Positions 1 through 7,579 of a stretch of DNA of 11,788 nt are shown one piece after another. Below the pieces are notes generated by a model, which saw only the letters and a program-made list of their open reading frames with translations, was not told the DNA's origin and searched no databases. Origin of the DNA: Ruminiclostridium sp. (GTDB lineage Bacteria > Bacillota > Clostridia > Oscillospirales > Oscillospiraceae); the NCBI GenBank assembly GCA_017560855.1, contig JAFZEB010000185.1:1-11788 (forward strand), in the 5' to 3' direction. Position 1 is the first letter of the stretch. Every line of letters starts with the position of its first letter. The position numbers were made by a program, and so were the translations under genes.

Positions 1-1287
1 CTGTATAACACCAACGGCCTGCTGACCCGTTTTAAGTACTACGGCTACGTCTACCCCGGCACCATCGGCATCAAGACTGGCTCCACCCCCGAGGCAGGCT
101 ACTGCCTGGTCTCTGCCGCCACCCGGAAAGGGACCACCCTGTGCTCCGTGGTCCTGGGCTGTGAGAATCCCGAGACCGGCCCCAACAAGGTCGACCGCAA
201 GCAGTTCACCCAGTCTGCCAAGCTTCTGGACTGGGGCTATAACAACTTCTCCACCGCCACCCTTCTCGATGCCGACACCTATCTGGAAGAAATGCCGGTG
301 AAGTTCTCCTCCGACTCCGCCCATGTGGTGGTCCACCCCGCAGAGTCCGTCCGGACCCTGATCCCCGGCCAGTTCGACGAGGCCAAGCTGGACCTTCGCC
401 TGAACATGGACAGTAAGAATGCCATCGCCCCCATCTCTGCCGGGCAGTCCCTGGGTACCGTGTCGGTCATCTACGACGGCCAGGAATACGCCCAGGTGGA
501 CATGGTGGCCGTCAACGACGTCCCCTTCTCCCCCTTCATGGCCTTCGTTCACAGCGTCAACGCTGTCTTTGGCAATCTCTTCGTTCAGATCCTGCTGATC
601 CTGGCCGCCATCCTCTTCCTGGTGGGCTTTGTCCGCCGGGTGGTCATCCAAAAGGCCAAGGAGCAGAAGGAAGCCCGCAAGGCCAAGCAGGAGCTCAAGC
701 GTCAGCAGGCGGAGGCCCGCCGCATCCAGGAGGAACTGGAATATGACCAGCAGCACCACGCCCGTGACCTGAGACGCCAGGAGCAGAACCGCATCCGTCA
801 GGAGGAACTGGAGCGCCGCCGTCAGGCCCAGGAGGTCCGTCGGGCTGAGCAGGCCCGGCTCCGGGAGGAGCAGGAACTCCGCCGACAGGAACAGCGCCGC
901 ATCCAGGAAGAAGAACGCAGACGCCGTCAGGAAGCCCGTCAGCGGGAAGAGGAAGACCGGCGCCGCCAGCGGGAGGCTCGACGCCGGGAGGAGGAAGAGC
1001 GCAGACGCATCCAGGAAGCCCGCCGCCGGGAAGAGGAGGCCATGCGCCGAGAGCAGGAACGCCGTCGCCTGGAGGAAATGGACCGCCGCCGGGAAGAAAT
1101 CCGCCGTCGGGAGGCCGAAGAGCGCCGCTGGCGGGAACAGACCCGCCAGGCCTTCCAGGATGACCGCCGGTATGACAACCGGGACCGTTACCACCAGCGG
1201 GACCGCCGTCCCACCTCCCGGGATGACCGGAGGGGTTCCGATCCTTACCAGAATCGTCGCGATCACAAACCCAACAACCGCAGATAA
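1..1287 (+). CDS. D-alanyl-D-alanine carboxypeptidase (DacF/PBP5-like), 3' part, with transmembrane helix and long charged tail
   Basis: The reading frame is open from base 1, so the 5' end lies outside the window; 428 codons are present. It is a serine penicillin-binding DD-carboxypeptidase (peptidase S11 family), which trims the terminal D-Ala of peptidoglycan stem peptides outside the membrane. The visible support is the KTG box (KTGST, bases 73-87) followed by EAGYCLVSAA and a VVLGCENP strand typical of the end of the catalytic domain, then a PBP5-type C-terminal beta domain (about bases 220-530). A strongly hydrophobic helix follows (about 568-633; QILLILAAILFLVGF). After an RR-rich stop-transfer comes about 215 residues dominated by Arg, Glu and Gln, ending in a disordered Asp/Arg/Asn/Tyr-rich segment. 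Ordinary PBP5 proteins end in a short amphipathic anchor, so the tail is unusual. The catalytic Ser-x-x-Lys lies upstream and cannot be checked. It is probably co-transcribed with the sirtuins, because only 45 bases without a hairpin separate them. Confidence 0.88.
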   Translation: MYNTNGLLTRFKYYGYVYPGTIGIKTGSTPEAGYCLVSAATRKGTTLCSVVLGCENPETGPNKVDRKQFTQSAKLLDWGYNNFSTATLLDADTYLEEMPVKFSSDSAHVVVHPAESVRTLIPGQFDEAKLDLRLNMDSKNAIAPISAGQSLGTVSVIYDGQEYAQVDMVAVNDVPFSPFMAFVHSVNAVFGNLFVQILLILAAILFLVGFVRRVVIQKAKEQKEARKAKQELKRQQAEARRIQEELEYDQQHHARDLRRQEQNRIRQEELERRRQAQEVRRAEQARLREEQELRRQEQRRIQEEERRRRQEARQREEEDRRRQREARRREEEERRRIQEARRREEEAMRREQERRRLEEMDRRREEIRRREAEERRWREQTRQAFQDDRRYDNRDRYHQRDRRPTSRDDRRGSDPYQNRRDHKPNNRR

Positions 1288-1332
1288 CCCATTCCGTCCC
1301 AACCACCATCCCAAAGAACAGGAGGCACGAAC

Positions 1333-2064
1333 ATGGATAACATTGCAACCTTACAGAAATGGATCGACGAAAGCCAGCGCATCGTCTTCTTCGGCGGCGC
1401 AGGCGTCAGCACCGAAAGCGGCATCCCCGACTTCCGCAGCGTGGACGGCCTCTACAATCAGAAATATGACTACCCCCCGGAGACCATCCTCAGCGCCAGC
1501 TTCTTCGCCCGGAACCCCGGGGAGTTCTACAAGTTCTACAAGGACAAGATGATCATCGAAGGGGCCAAGCCCAACCCCGCTCACCTGAAGCTGGCGGAGC
1601 TGGAACGGGCCGGTAAGCTCTCCGCCGTGGTCACCCAGAACATCGACGGCCTACACCAGGCCGCCGGCAGCAAAATGGTCTATGAGCTCCACGGCTCCAC
1701 CCTGCGGAACTACTGCCCCCGCTGCGGCAAGAAGTTCCCCGTCTCCCACATTGCCAACTGCGACATCCTGCCCTACTGCGACAACGGCGACTGCCGTGGC
1801 ATCGTCCGTCCTGACGTGGTCCTCTATGAGGAAGGTCTGGACTCCGACGTGATCGCTGGGGCGGTCAACGCCATCCGCAACGCCGACATGCTCATCATCG
1901 GCGGCACCTCCCTGGTGGTCTACCCTGCCGCCGGTCTGGTGAACTACTACAAGGGTAACAAGCTGGTCCTCATCAACAAGTCCAAGACCAGCATGGACAG
2001 CCAGGCCGACCTGGCCATCAACGAACCCATCGGTGAGGTCTTCTCCCAGATCATCGTCCGCTGA
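1333..2064 (+). CDS. Sir2-family NAD-dependent protein deacylase (catalytically intact sirtuin)
   Basis: This 243-residue protein should remove acyl groups from protein lysines using NAD+, giving nicotinamide and O-acyl-ADP-ribose in the cytoplasm. The sirtuin motifs are all visible: GAGVSTESGIPDFRS at residues 22-36 (NAD-binding loop), TQNIDGLH at 101-108, the catalytic His in LHGS (His120), GGTSL at 190-194 and LINKSK near the end. The zinc ribbon uses Cys128, Cys131, Cys149 and Cys154; the second pair is spaced C-x4-C instead of the usual C-x2-C. RPDVVLYEE after the ribbon fits sirtuins commonly seen in Clostridia. The start has a strong site (AGGAGG, 7 bases before ATG). It lies 45 bases after the carboxypeptidase and 29 bases before a divergent paralogue, so the three look like one operon. 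Acyl specificity (acetyl, succinyl or other) cannot be read from the sequence. Confidence 0.95.
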   Translation: MDNIATLQKWIDESQRIVFFGGAGVSTESGIPDFRSVDGLYNQKYDYPPETILSASFFARNPGEFYKFYKDKMIIEGAKPNPAHLKLAELERAGKLSAVVTQNIDGLHQAAGSKMVYELHGSTLRNYCPRCGKKFPVSHIANCDILPYCDNGDCRGIVRPDVVLYEEGLDSDVIAGAVNAIRNADMLIIGGTSLVVYPAAGLVNYYKGNKLVLINKSKTSMDSQADLAINEPIGEVFSQIIVR

Positions 2065-2093
2065 CCCATCCCTGGAAGAAAGGAAGTTTTGTC

Positions 2094-2846
2094 ATGTCCA
2101 TCGAACTTGCCATCATGGAAAAGTGGATCAACGAGAGCGACAACATCGTCTTCATCTCCGGCAAGGACTTCTCCAAGGACGCCGGATTCCCGGACTACCG
2201 GGAAATGGACGAAGACTACAAGAAGAAGTTCCGCTTCTCTCCCAGTGAGATGCTCCGTCTCTCCTTTGTCCAGCGTTCCCCCACCATCTTCTTCCGGTGG
2301 TACCGGGAGCGGGTCCTGGCCCCTCTCATTGAGGCAGAACCCGGCATCGCCCACCAGTCTCTGACCAAGCTGGAGCAGGCGGGCAAGCTCAAGGCCATCA
2401 TCACCGTAAACATCGACGGCATCCACCAGGAGGCCGGCAGCCGGAACGTCATTGAGACCCACGGCTCGGTGATGCGGACTTGGTGCGCCAAGTGCGATGA
2501 CTACTTCGACTTCTTCAAGATCTACGACGACCCTGCCATCGTGCCCCAGTGCACCGTGGACATGTGCGGCGACTTCATCCGTCCCGCCATCGTCCTGGAG
2601 GAGGAGCCCTATGACCTGGAGGTCATCGCCAAGGCCATAGAGGCGGTCAAGGCCTGCGAAGTCCTCATCATCGACGGCTCCGCCCTGCGGGAGTTCCCCG
2701 TCCCCAACCTGATGAAGGCCTACCAGGGCCACAAGCTCATCCTCATCAACACCCCGCCCCTGGTCTTTGATGCCCGGGCCGGTGTGGTGGTCCGCAACTG
2801 CGGCACCTTCAACGATATGTTTGAAAAAATGAACCTGAATGTTTGA
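2094..2846 (+). CDS. Degenerate Sir2-family paralogue (sirtuin-like protein, likely altered or no NAD-dependent activity)
   Basis: This 250-residue protein aligns end to end with the upstream sirtuin: the start (EKWINESDNIVF against QKWIDESQRIVF), the PDxR motif, NIDGxH, HGS, a four-Cys zinc ribbon and the final LIN strand all correspond. The NAD pocket is changed. GAGVSTESG becomes GKDFSKDAG (Lys24 and Asp25 replace Ala and Gly), TQNID becomes TVNID (Val105 for Gln), and GGTSL becomes DGSAL. The His equivalent to the catalytic base is kept (His123 in THGS), as are Asn106 and Asp108. The zinc Cys are 131, 134, 153 and 158, again with C-x4-C spacing. The frame is intact with normal codon usage, so it is a maintained gene rather than a pseudogene. 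The ribosome-binding site (AAGGAAG) is weaker than its neighbours'. It is best read as a tandem duplicate that may bind acyl-lysine, a different ligand, or the first sirtuin. Loss of deacylation is inferred, not shown. Confidence 0.88.
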   Translation: MSIELAIMEKWINESDNIVFISGKDFSKDAGFPDYREMDEDYKKKFRFSPSEMLRLSFVQRSPTIFFRWYRERVLAPLIEAEPGIAHQSLTKLEQAGKLKAIITVNIDGIHQEAGSRNVIETHGSVMRTWCAKCDDYFDFFKIYDDPAIVPQCTVDMCGDFIRPAIVLEEEPYDLEVIAKAIEAVKACEVLIIDGSALREFPVPNLMKAYQGHKLILINTPPLVFDARAGVVVRNCGTFNDMFEKMNLNV

Positions 2847-2864
2847 TTGACCTGCAATCCCAAC

Positions 2865-2896
2865 GGGGCGGCCAAGAGCCGCCCCTTCTTATTTTT
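2865..2896 (+). terminator. Intrinsic terminator or attenuator hairpin between the sirtuin pair and fumarase
   Basis: GGGGCGGC (2865-2872), a five-base loop CAAGA and GCCGCCCC (2878-2885) form a perfect 8-bp GC stem. It is followed by the T-rich run TTCTTATTTTT (2886-2896). This is a standard rho-independent terminator for the upstream operon. The fumarase ribosome-binding site begins at 2901, so the same structure is immediately upstream of the next gene and could act as an attenuator. Confidence 0.85.
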
Positions 2897-2900
2897 ATAT

Positions 2901-2905
2901 GGAGG
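2901..2905 (+). promoter_or_regulatory. Ribosome-binding site that sets a TTG start for fumarase
   Basis: GGAGG at 2901-2905 is 8 bases before TTG 2914-2916. The in-frame ATG at 2899 overlaps this site and has no Shine-Dalgarno sequence of its own. The protein read from TTG begins MEFRIEHDTMGEV, which matches the usual N terminus of class II fumarases, so TTG is preferred. Confidence 0.85.
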
Positions 2906-2913
2906 CGATTCCC

Positions 2914-4278
<1,365 letters not shown>

Positions 4279-4298
4279 TCCGCGTTTCAGTACAGGAA

Positions 4299-4445
4299 AG
4301 GCTCCCCTTGATAGGGGAGCTGGCAGCCACAGGCTGACTGAGGGGTGCTATCCCAACAGATGAAATGTCGTACCGATACGACAGCATACCTTTGGACCCC
4401 GCACCCCTCCGCCCCTTCGGGGCACCTCCCCTCACAGGGGAGGCT
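4299..4445. repeat. 147-bp structured intergenic repeat (MITE/REP-like, multi-hairpin)
   Basis: The element is almost entirely built of nested inverted repeats. GCTCCCCT/AGGGGAGC (4301-4308/4313-4320) forms a left hairpin. CAGCC/GGCTG (4324-4328/4332-4336) forms a second. AGGGGTGC (4341-4348) pairs at long range with GCACCCCT (4401-4408), enclosing a central hairpin TGTCGTA/TACGACA (4366-4372/4377-4383). On the right are GCCCC-TTC-GGGGC (4411-4423) and CCTCCCCT/AGGGGAGG (4425-4432/4436-4443). The ends are imperfect inverted repeats (AGGCTCCCCTTG against CAGGGGAGGCT). It has no coding capacity, and a partial relative lies at 7938-7990. I recall similar palindromic elements dispersed in Oscillospiraceae genomes, but copy number cannot be checked here. 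It would be transcribed as part of the fumC-malic enzyme message. Confidence 0.8.
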
Positions 4446-4475
4446 CATTAAAACCTACCAGGAGGTACCATTCCC

Positions 4476-5648
4476 ATGGACATCAACGCCGAATCTTTGG
4501 CTTTACATTATGAATTAAAGGGTAAGCTGGAGGTGGTCTCCCGCTGCCCCATCCAGACCCAGAAGGACCTGTCTCTGGCCTACACCCCCGGTGTGGCCAC
4601 CCCCTGCCTGGAGATCCAGAAAGACCCCGCCAAGTCCTTCGCCCTGACCCGCCGCCAGAACATGGTAGCCGTCATCACCGACGGCTCCGCCGTCCTGGGC
4701 CTGGGCAACATCGGCCCTCTGGCAGGTATGCCCGTCATGGAGGGCAAGTGCGTCCTCTTCAAGGAGTTCGCCGGGGTGGATGCCTTCCCCATCTGCGTGG
4801 ACACCCAGGACGTGGACAAGATGGTGGAGACCATCGCCCTCATCTCCAAGAGCTTTGGCGGCATCAACCTGGAGGATATTTCCGCCCCCCGGTGCTTCGA
4901 GGTGGAACGCCGCCTGAAGGAGATTTGCGACATCCCCGTCTTCCACGATGACCAGCACGGCACCGCCGTGGTCATCACCGCCGCCCTCACCAACGCCCTG
5001 AAGGTGGTGGGCAAGAAGAAGGAGGCCGTCCGCATCGTCATCAACGGCATCGGCGCCGCCGGCGGTGCCGCCGCCAAGCTCCTGCTGGACCAGGGCTTCT
5101 CCAACATGACCCTCTGCGACAAGGACGGCATCCTGTGTGCCGGTGACCCCAACCTCTCCGACCATCACGCCCAACTGGCCGCTCGGACCAATCAGGAGGG
5201 CCGCAAGGGTTCCCTGGCTGACGCTCTGGTGGGAGCCGATGTGTTCATCGGCGTCTCCCGTCCCGGCCTTGTCACCGGGGAAATGGTGGAGACCATGGCC
5301 AAGGACCCCATCATCCTCTCCATGGCAAACCCCGTCCCGGAGATCATGCCCGACATCGCCAAGGCCCACGGGGCCGCCGTGGTGGGCACCGGCCGGTCCG
5401 ACTTCCCCAACCAGATCAACAACGTGCTGGTCTTCCCCGGCCTGTTCAAGGGTGCCCTGTCCTGCGGGGCCGTCCAGATCACCGAGGAGATGAAGCACGC
5501 CGCCGCCAAGGCCCTGGCGGATATGGTTTCCGATGAGGAACTCTCCCCCGACTACATCCTCCCCTCCCCCCTGAACCGAGCCGCCGCCGATGCGGTGGCC
5601 AACGCCGTGGCCGCTGAGGCCAGACGGGCCGGGATTGCACGGTTTTGA
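4476..5648 (+). CDS. Malic enzyme, short form (probably NAD-dependent, decarboxylating)
   Basis: This 390-residue enzyme oxidatively decarboxylates L-malate to pyruvate and CO2 while reducing NAD(P)+. Motifs seen: SLAYTPGVA with the catalytic Tyr36, VITDGSAVLGLGNIGP, MEGK with the catalytic Lys91, FAGVDAFPI, GGINLEDISAPRCFEVE with metal ligands Glu133/Asp134, FHDDQHGTA with Asp158/Asp159, a Rossmann GIGAAG at 191-196, SMANPVPEI and GTGRSDFPNQINNVLVFPG. An Asp after the second Rossmann strand (LCDKDG) points to NAD rather than NADP, but this is only suggestive. The length matches the roughly 400-residue bacterial short form without the phosphotransacetylase domain. AGGAGGT sits 10 bases before ATG. 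It lies downstream of fumC in the same direction, separated by the structured repeat, and together they form a fumarate-to-pyruvate route. Confidence 0.94.
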   Translation: MDINAESLALHYELKGKLEVVSRCPIQTQKDLSLAYTPGVATPCLEIQKDPAKSFALTRRQNMVAVITDGSAVLGLGNIGPLAGMPVMEGKCVLFKEFAGVDAFPICVDTQDVDKMVETIALISKSFGGINLEDISAPRCFEVERRLKEICDIPVFHDDQHGTAVVITAALTNALKVVGKKKEAVRIVINGIGAAGGAAAKLLLDQGFSNMTLCDKDGILCAGDPNLSDHHAQLAARTNQEGRKGSLADALVGADVFIGVSRPGLVTGEMVETMAKDPIILSMANPVPEIMPDIAKAHGAAVVGTGRSDFPNQINNVLVFPGLFKGALSCGAVQITEEMKHAAAKALADMVSDEELSPDYILPSPLNRAAADAVANAVAAEARRAGIARF

Positions 5649-5884
5649 GCCATGAGACCAGAAACCGAGTGGCTTATCCTCTTTTAGGCCTCAACCAGAC
5701 CAACAACTGAGCTGGGCACCATCAGGGGAATGTAAAATCCAAACGAACCCAGGAAAAGATTGGTTCTATCCACCACCACACCTGCGATGAAATCTCCGTC
5801 CTCCTGCTGGCTAAGGTCCGTACAGGACATCGGACACACAAATGTAATGCCCAGGAGTAGCGGGGGAAGCAGTGACATTTGAAG
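5649..5884. other. Gene-free spacer after malic enzyme
   Basis: No convincing gene is present between the malic enzyme stop and the hairpin at 5885. A 64-codon - strand frame (5684-5878) begins right against the hairpin, has no well-placed ribosome-binding site and no recognisable motif. A weak inverted repeat, AGCCA/TGGCT (5648-5652/5670-5674), is followed by a short T-rich stretch (5682-5685). The composition is intermediate between the GC-rich genes to the left and the AT-rich island to the right, so this may be decayed sequence at an island boundary. Confidence 0.4.
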
Positions 5885-5918
5885 ACCCCCGCCATATGCT
5901 TATGCATACGGCGGGGGT
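5885..5918. terminator. Hairpin terminator at the left edge of the AT-rich island
   Basis: ACCCCCGCC (5885-5893) pairs with GGCGGGGGT (5910-5918), and inside it TATGC (5895-5899) pairs with GCATA (5904-5908). The only mismatch is A-C on the + strand, which becomes a U-G wobble on the - strand transcript. A modest T-rich stretch (TTCGTTCTT) follows on the + side and no T-run on the - side. It lies between converging transcription units, malic enzyme from the left and the SHOCT-domain gene from the right, and could serve both. Confidence 0.65.
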
Positions 5919-5956
5919 TCGTTCTTACGCAAATGATCTCTAAAATCACAGACATA

Positions 5957-7012
5957 TTATAATTTTAGGATTCTTTTTTTGACTTCCGCATATTCTTCTG
6001 CCGTAATAAGGCCATCGTCCAGTAACCCTTTGTACTTTCTCAAATCATCAATGCTTTCGCTGGATTTGCTTTCACTTTTGATTTCTTGCCCAGCAACATA
6101 CAACCGTTCAAGAACCGCTACGATGTCTTTTGCCATTTTTAAGCTCTTTGTATATTCTTTGCTAAGTGATGGAACCGCCGACTTCACAATGGGGATATAA
6201 ATATTGGGGTTCTCGTCATCTTTTACAGTGACTGCAACCTGCATGCTATTACAAATTTGAGCGGTCCTCTTGGTTCCTGTAGTGGCACCAACAACAGCAC
6301 CCGCTCCTCCAAACAAAGCCCCACCAACAGCAGCAGCCCCAAGCCCCCCCTTTGTAATGCTGGATCCATTCTCTAAGATTTCAAAAGACACAATATCAGA
6401 ATAGGAATAACTCCTATGCGGTGCTTGATTGATTAATGTTATTCCTTCATCGAAATATGCCCATTTTTTCCTTGCTTCATCTATAGCAAGTTTCATGTGA
6501 TATTGCTTAGATGGGGCAAATGACTCCGTTGGAACAAACGTTTTATATAATGCCACAATATCCAAATCTCTTTTTTTTGCACCAAACGGAAGTTCTTTTA
6601 TATGTTTCACCCATTCTTCGACTTCTAACTCTTTATCGTTATCTACTGGTTTAACAAGTGGATGCTCTTGTGCATACTCTAACAATGTCTTAACCTCTAT
6701 TGAGTTGCCCGTTTCATCTGTAAAGTCTACTTTTCCTTTCAGAGTAACAAACGCATTTACGATTGGATTTTCCCTAAAATCAATAGCATAAATTTGACCA
6801 ACAACCGGTGCATCAACTTGCCTAAACGCACCTACACGGCATTTCATACCTACTACATCGCTGTCAAAGGTCAATGTAACCGTTTTTCCATTTTCAAGAT
6901 AATTGCACACAGATATCTTATTTTCATCCAAAAACCTATCGCTGACGAAGCAATACAATGCCGCTGCCGCCCCAAGAAGCTTCTTTTCACGAGTAATGGT
7001 CAACGTTCCCAC
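5957..7012 (-). CDS. SHOCT-domain protein of unknown function
   Basis: Read from GTG at 7012, this is a 351-residue protein. The end (about 320-351: SIDDLRKYKGLLDDGLITAEEYAEVKK) matches the SHOCT short C-terminal domain, thought to be an oligomerisation or interaction module. Before it, YSDIVSFEILENGSS leads into a glycine-rich stretch (about 221-246; GGLGAAAVGGALFGG) resembling a glycine-zipper hairpin. That is followed by a beta-rich segment; this arrangement recurs in Firmicute and prophage-linked proteins of unknown role. The N terminus (GTLTITREKKLLGAAAALYCF) looks like a small beta domain. An in-frame ATG at 7036 overlaps the previous stop as TAATG, but GGAGG (7020-7024) sits 7 bases before the GTG, so the GTG start is preferred. 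Base composition is much more AT-rich than the flanking genes. It is probably co-transcribed with the 145-residue gene upstream. The function is not known. Confidence 0.75.
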   Translation of the reverse strand: MGTLTITREKKLLGAAAALYCFVSDRFLDENKISVCNYLENGKTVTLTFDSDVVGMKCRVGAFRQVDAPVVGQIYAIDFRENPIVNAFVTLKGKVDFTDETGNSIEVKTLLEYAQEHPLVKPVDNDKELEVEEWVKHIKELPFGAKKRDLDIVALYKTFVPTESFAPSKQYHMKLAIDEARKKWAYFDEGITLINQAPHRSYSYSDIVSFEILENGSSITKGGLGAAAVGGALFGGAGAVVGATTGTKRTAQICNSMQVAVTVKDDENPNIYIPIVKSAVPSLSKEYTKSLKMAKDIVAVLERLYVAGQEIKSESKSSESIDDLRKYKGLLDDGLITAEEYAEVKKRILKL

Positions 7013-7019
7013 CAAAGTC

Positions 7020-7024
7020 CCTCC
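7020..7024 (-). promoter_or_regulatory. Ribosome-binding site favouring the GTG start of the SHOCT-domain gene
   Basis: On the - strand, AAGGAGGG precedes GTG (7012-7010) by 7 bases. It lies inside the frame that would be read from the upstream ATG at 7036, which itself has only a poor site (GTGGAATA). Confidence 0.7.
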
Positions 7025-7035
7025 TTCCCAAAACA

Positions 7036-7473
7036 TTATTCCACTATTGTTTTAAATTGTATCGTGGAACAAAAAATCGTAGTCTCTATATTTCTTACCT
7101 TTATCACATCAATTGTATCATCATAATCAATATTTCTCGATGATAACAACGCTGGATTGCAGCCTGTTTGTACATCCAATGAAATAGTTGCTGAATCTAG
7201 CATTCCTTCGGCGGATTCAAATACCGCAATCCCAGAAATCGTAATATTCTGTTCCCAAATACCAGCCTTCCATAATTCCTGCGGAATCAAACATTCATCT
7301 ATAACAGTCTTCGCAATTCCCATCTTTCTCTTTGATTCAATTAGCAAAGAAAGGTCCTTGTAGAATGTAATGTTAGTCGCTTCCGGAATATAAATCTCTC
7401 TAAAACTCTCTTCAGCCAAGTTCCCATTTTTTCTCAAAGACATAAAAATTTTATTTATCCGAGAGATTCTCAT
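7036..7473 (-). CDS. Uncharacterised 145-residue protein in the AT-rich island
   Basis: I do not recognise this protein. It begins MRISRINKIFMSLRKNG with a basic N terminus. It has no clear transmembrane segment or signal peptide, and its second half alternates short hydrophobic strands with polar turns (ITISGIAVFESAEGM, ATISLDVQTG), suggesting an alpha/beta fold. Three Cys are scattered with no metal-type spacing. GGAGGTGA lies 9 bases before ATG, an excellent site, and its stop is 23 bases before the GTG of the SHOCT-domain gene, so the two form an operon. It is divergent from the XRE regulator, with one of the two 18-bp palindromes 24 bases upstream of its start codon, which implies control by that regulator. 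AT-rich codon usage suggests transfer. Confidence 0.65.
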   Translation of the reverse strand: MRISRINKIFMSLRKNGNLAEESFREIYIPEATNITFYKDLSLLIESKRKMGIAKTVIDECLIPQELWKAGIWEQNITISGIAVFESAEGMLDSATISLDVQTGCNPALLSSRNIDYDDTIDVIKVRNIETTIFCSTIQFKTIVE

Positions 7474-7496
7474 TACTATTCACCTCCACTCTTTTA

Positions 7497-7514
7497 GATA
7501 TCCAAACGGATATC
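7497..7514. promoter_or_regulatory. Operator palindrome O1, probable XRE binding site
   Basis: GATATCC-AAAC-GGATATC is a perfect 18-bp inverted repeat with a 4-base spacer. It lies 24 bases upstream of the 145-residue gene's start codon, next to its ribosome-binding site. The core ATATCC-N4-GGATAT is identical to that of a second palindrome 55 bp away, centre to centre, by the divergent regulator gene. The paired arrangement suggests repression by the XRE protein. Confidence 0.75.
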
Positions 7515-7522
7515 ATAAGTCA

Positions 7523-7551
7523 ATTCTGGCACACTTCTGTTGTATTGTCAA
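7523..7551 (-). promoter_or_regulatory. Candidate promoter for the - strand island operon
   Basis: On the - strand a perfect TTGACA (7551-7546) is followed after 17 bases by CAGAAT (7528-7523), a 4/6 match to TATAAT. The predicted transcript would start near 7516, so O1 (7497-7514) covers the initial transcribed region and O2 (7552-7569) abuts the -35 box. I see no equally good promoter for the regulator on the + strand. Confidence 0.4.
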
Positions 7552-7569
7552 TATATCCATTCGGATATA
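7552..7569. promoter_or_regulatory. Operator palindrome O2, probable XRE autoregulatory site
   Basis: TATATCC-ATTC-GGATATA is a perfect 18-bp inverted repeat with the same core and spacer length as O1. It ends directly against the ribosome-binding site (GAGGTG, 7570-7575) of the XRE gene, a position suited to autorepression. Confidence 0.75.
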
Positions 7570-7579
7570 GAGGTGAAAC

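Noticed and set aside
695..1348. Pro/Gly-rich frame opposite the carboxypeptidase tail
   Set aside because: The collagen-like repeats arise from the complement of Arg/Glu codons in a low-complexity stretch.
2899..2901. ATG start for fumarase
   Set aside because: This ATG overlaps the ribosome-binding site itself. TTG at 2914 has correct spacing and gives the family-typical N terminus.
4299..4445. CRISPR array, riboswitch or tRNA-like element
   Set aside because: There are no regularly spaced direct repeats. The structure is nested inverted repeats without a known aptamer core or tRNA arms, and a related half-copy elsewhere favours a dispersed repeat.
4515..5498. Long - strand frame opposite malic enzyme
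   Set aside because: Same artefact: a G/D/H/V-rich translation of the complement of a well-supported gene.
5684..5878. 64-codon - strand frame after malic enzyme
   Set aside because: It has no well-placed ribosome-binding site, its start abuts a terminator hairpin, and its sequence is not recognised. It is kept only as a possible remnant.
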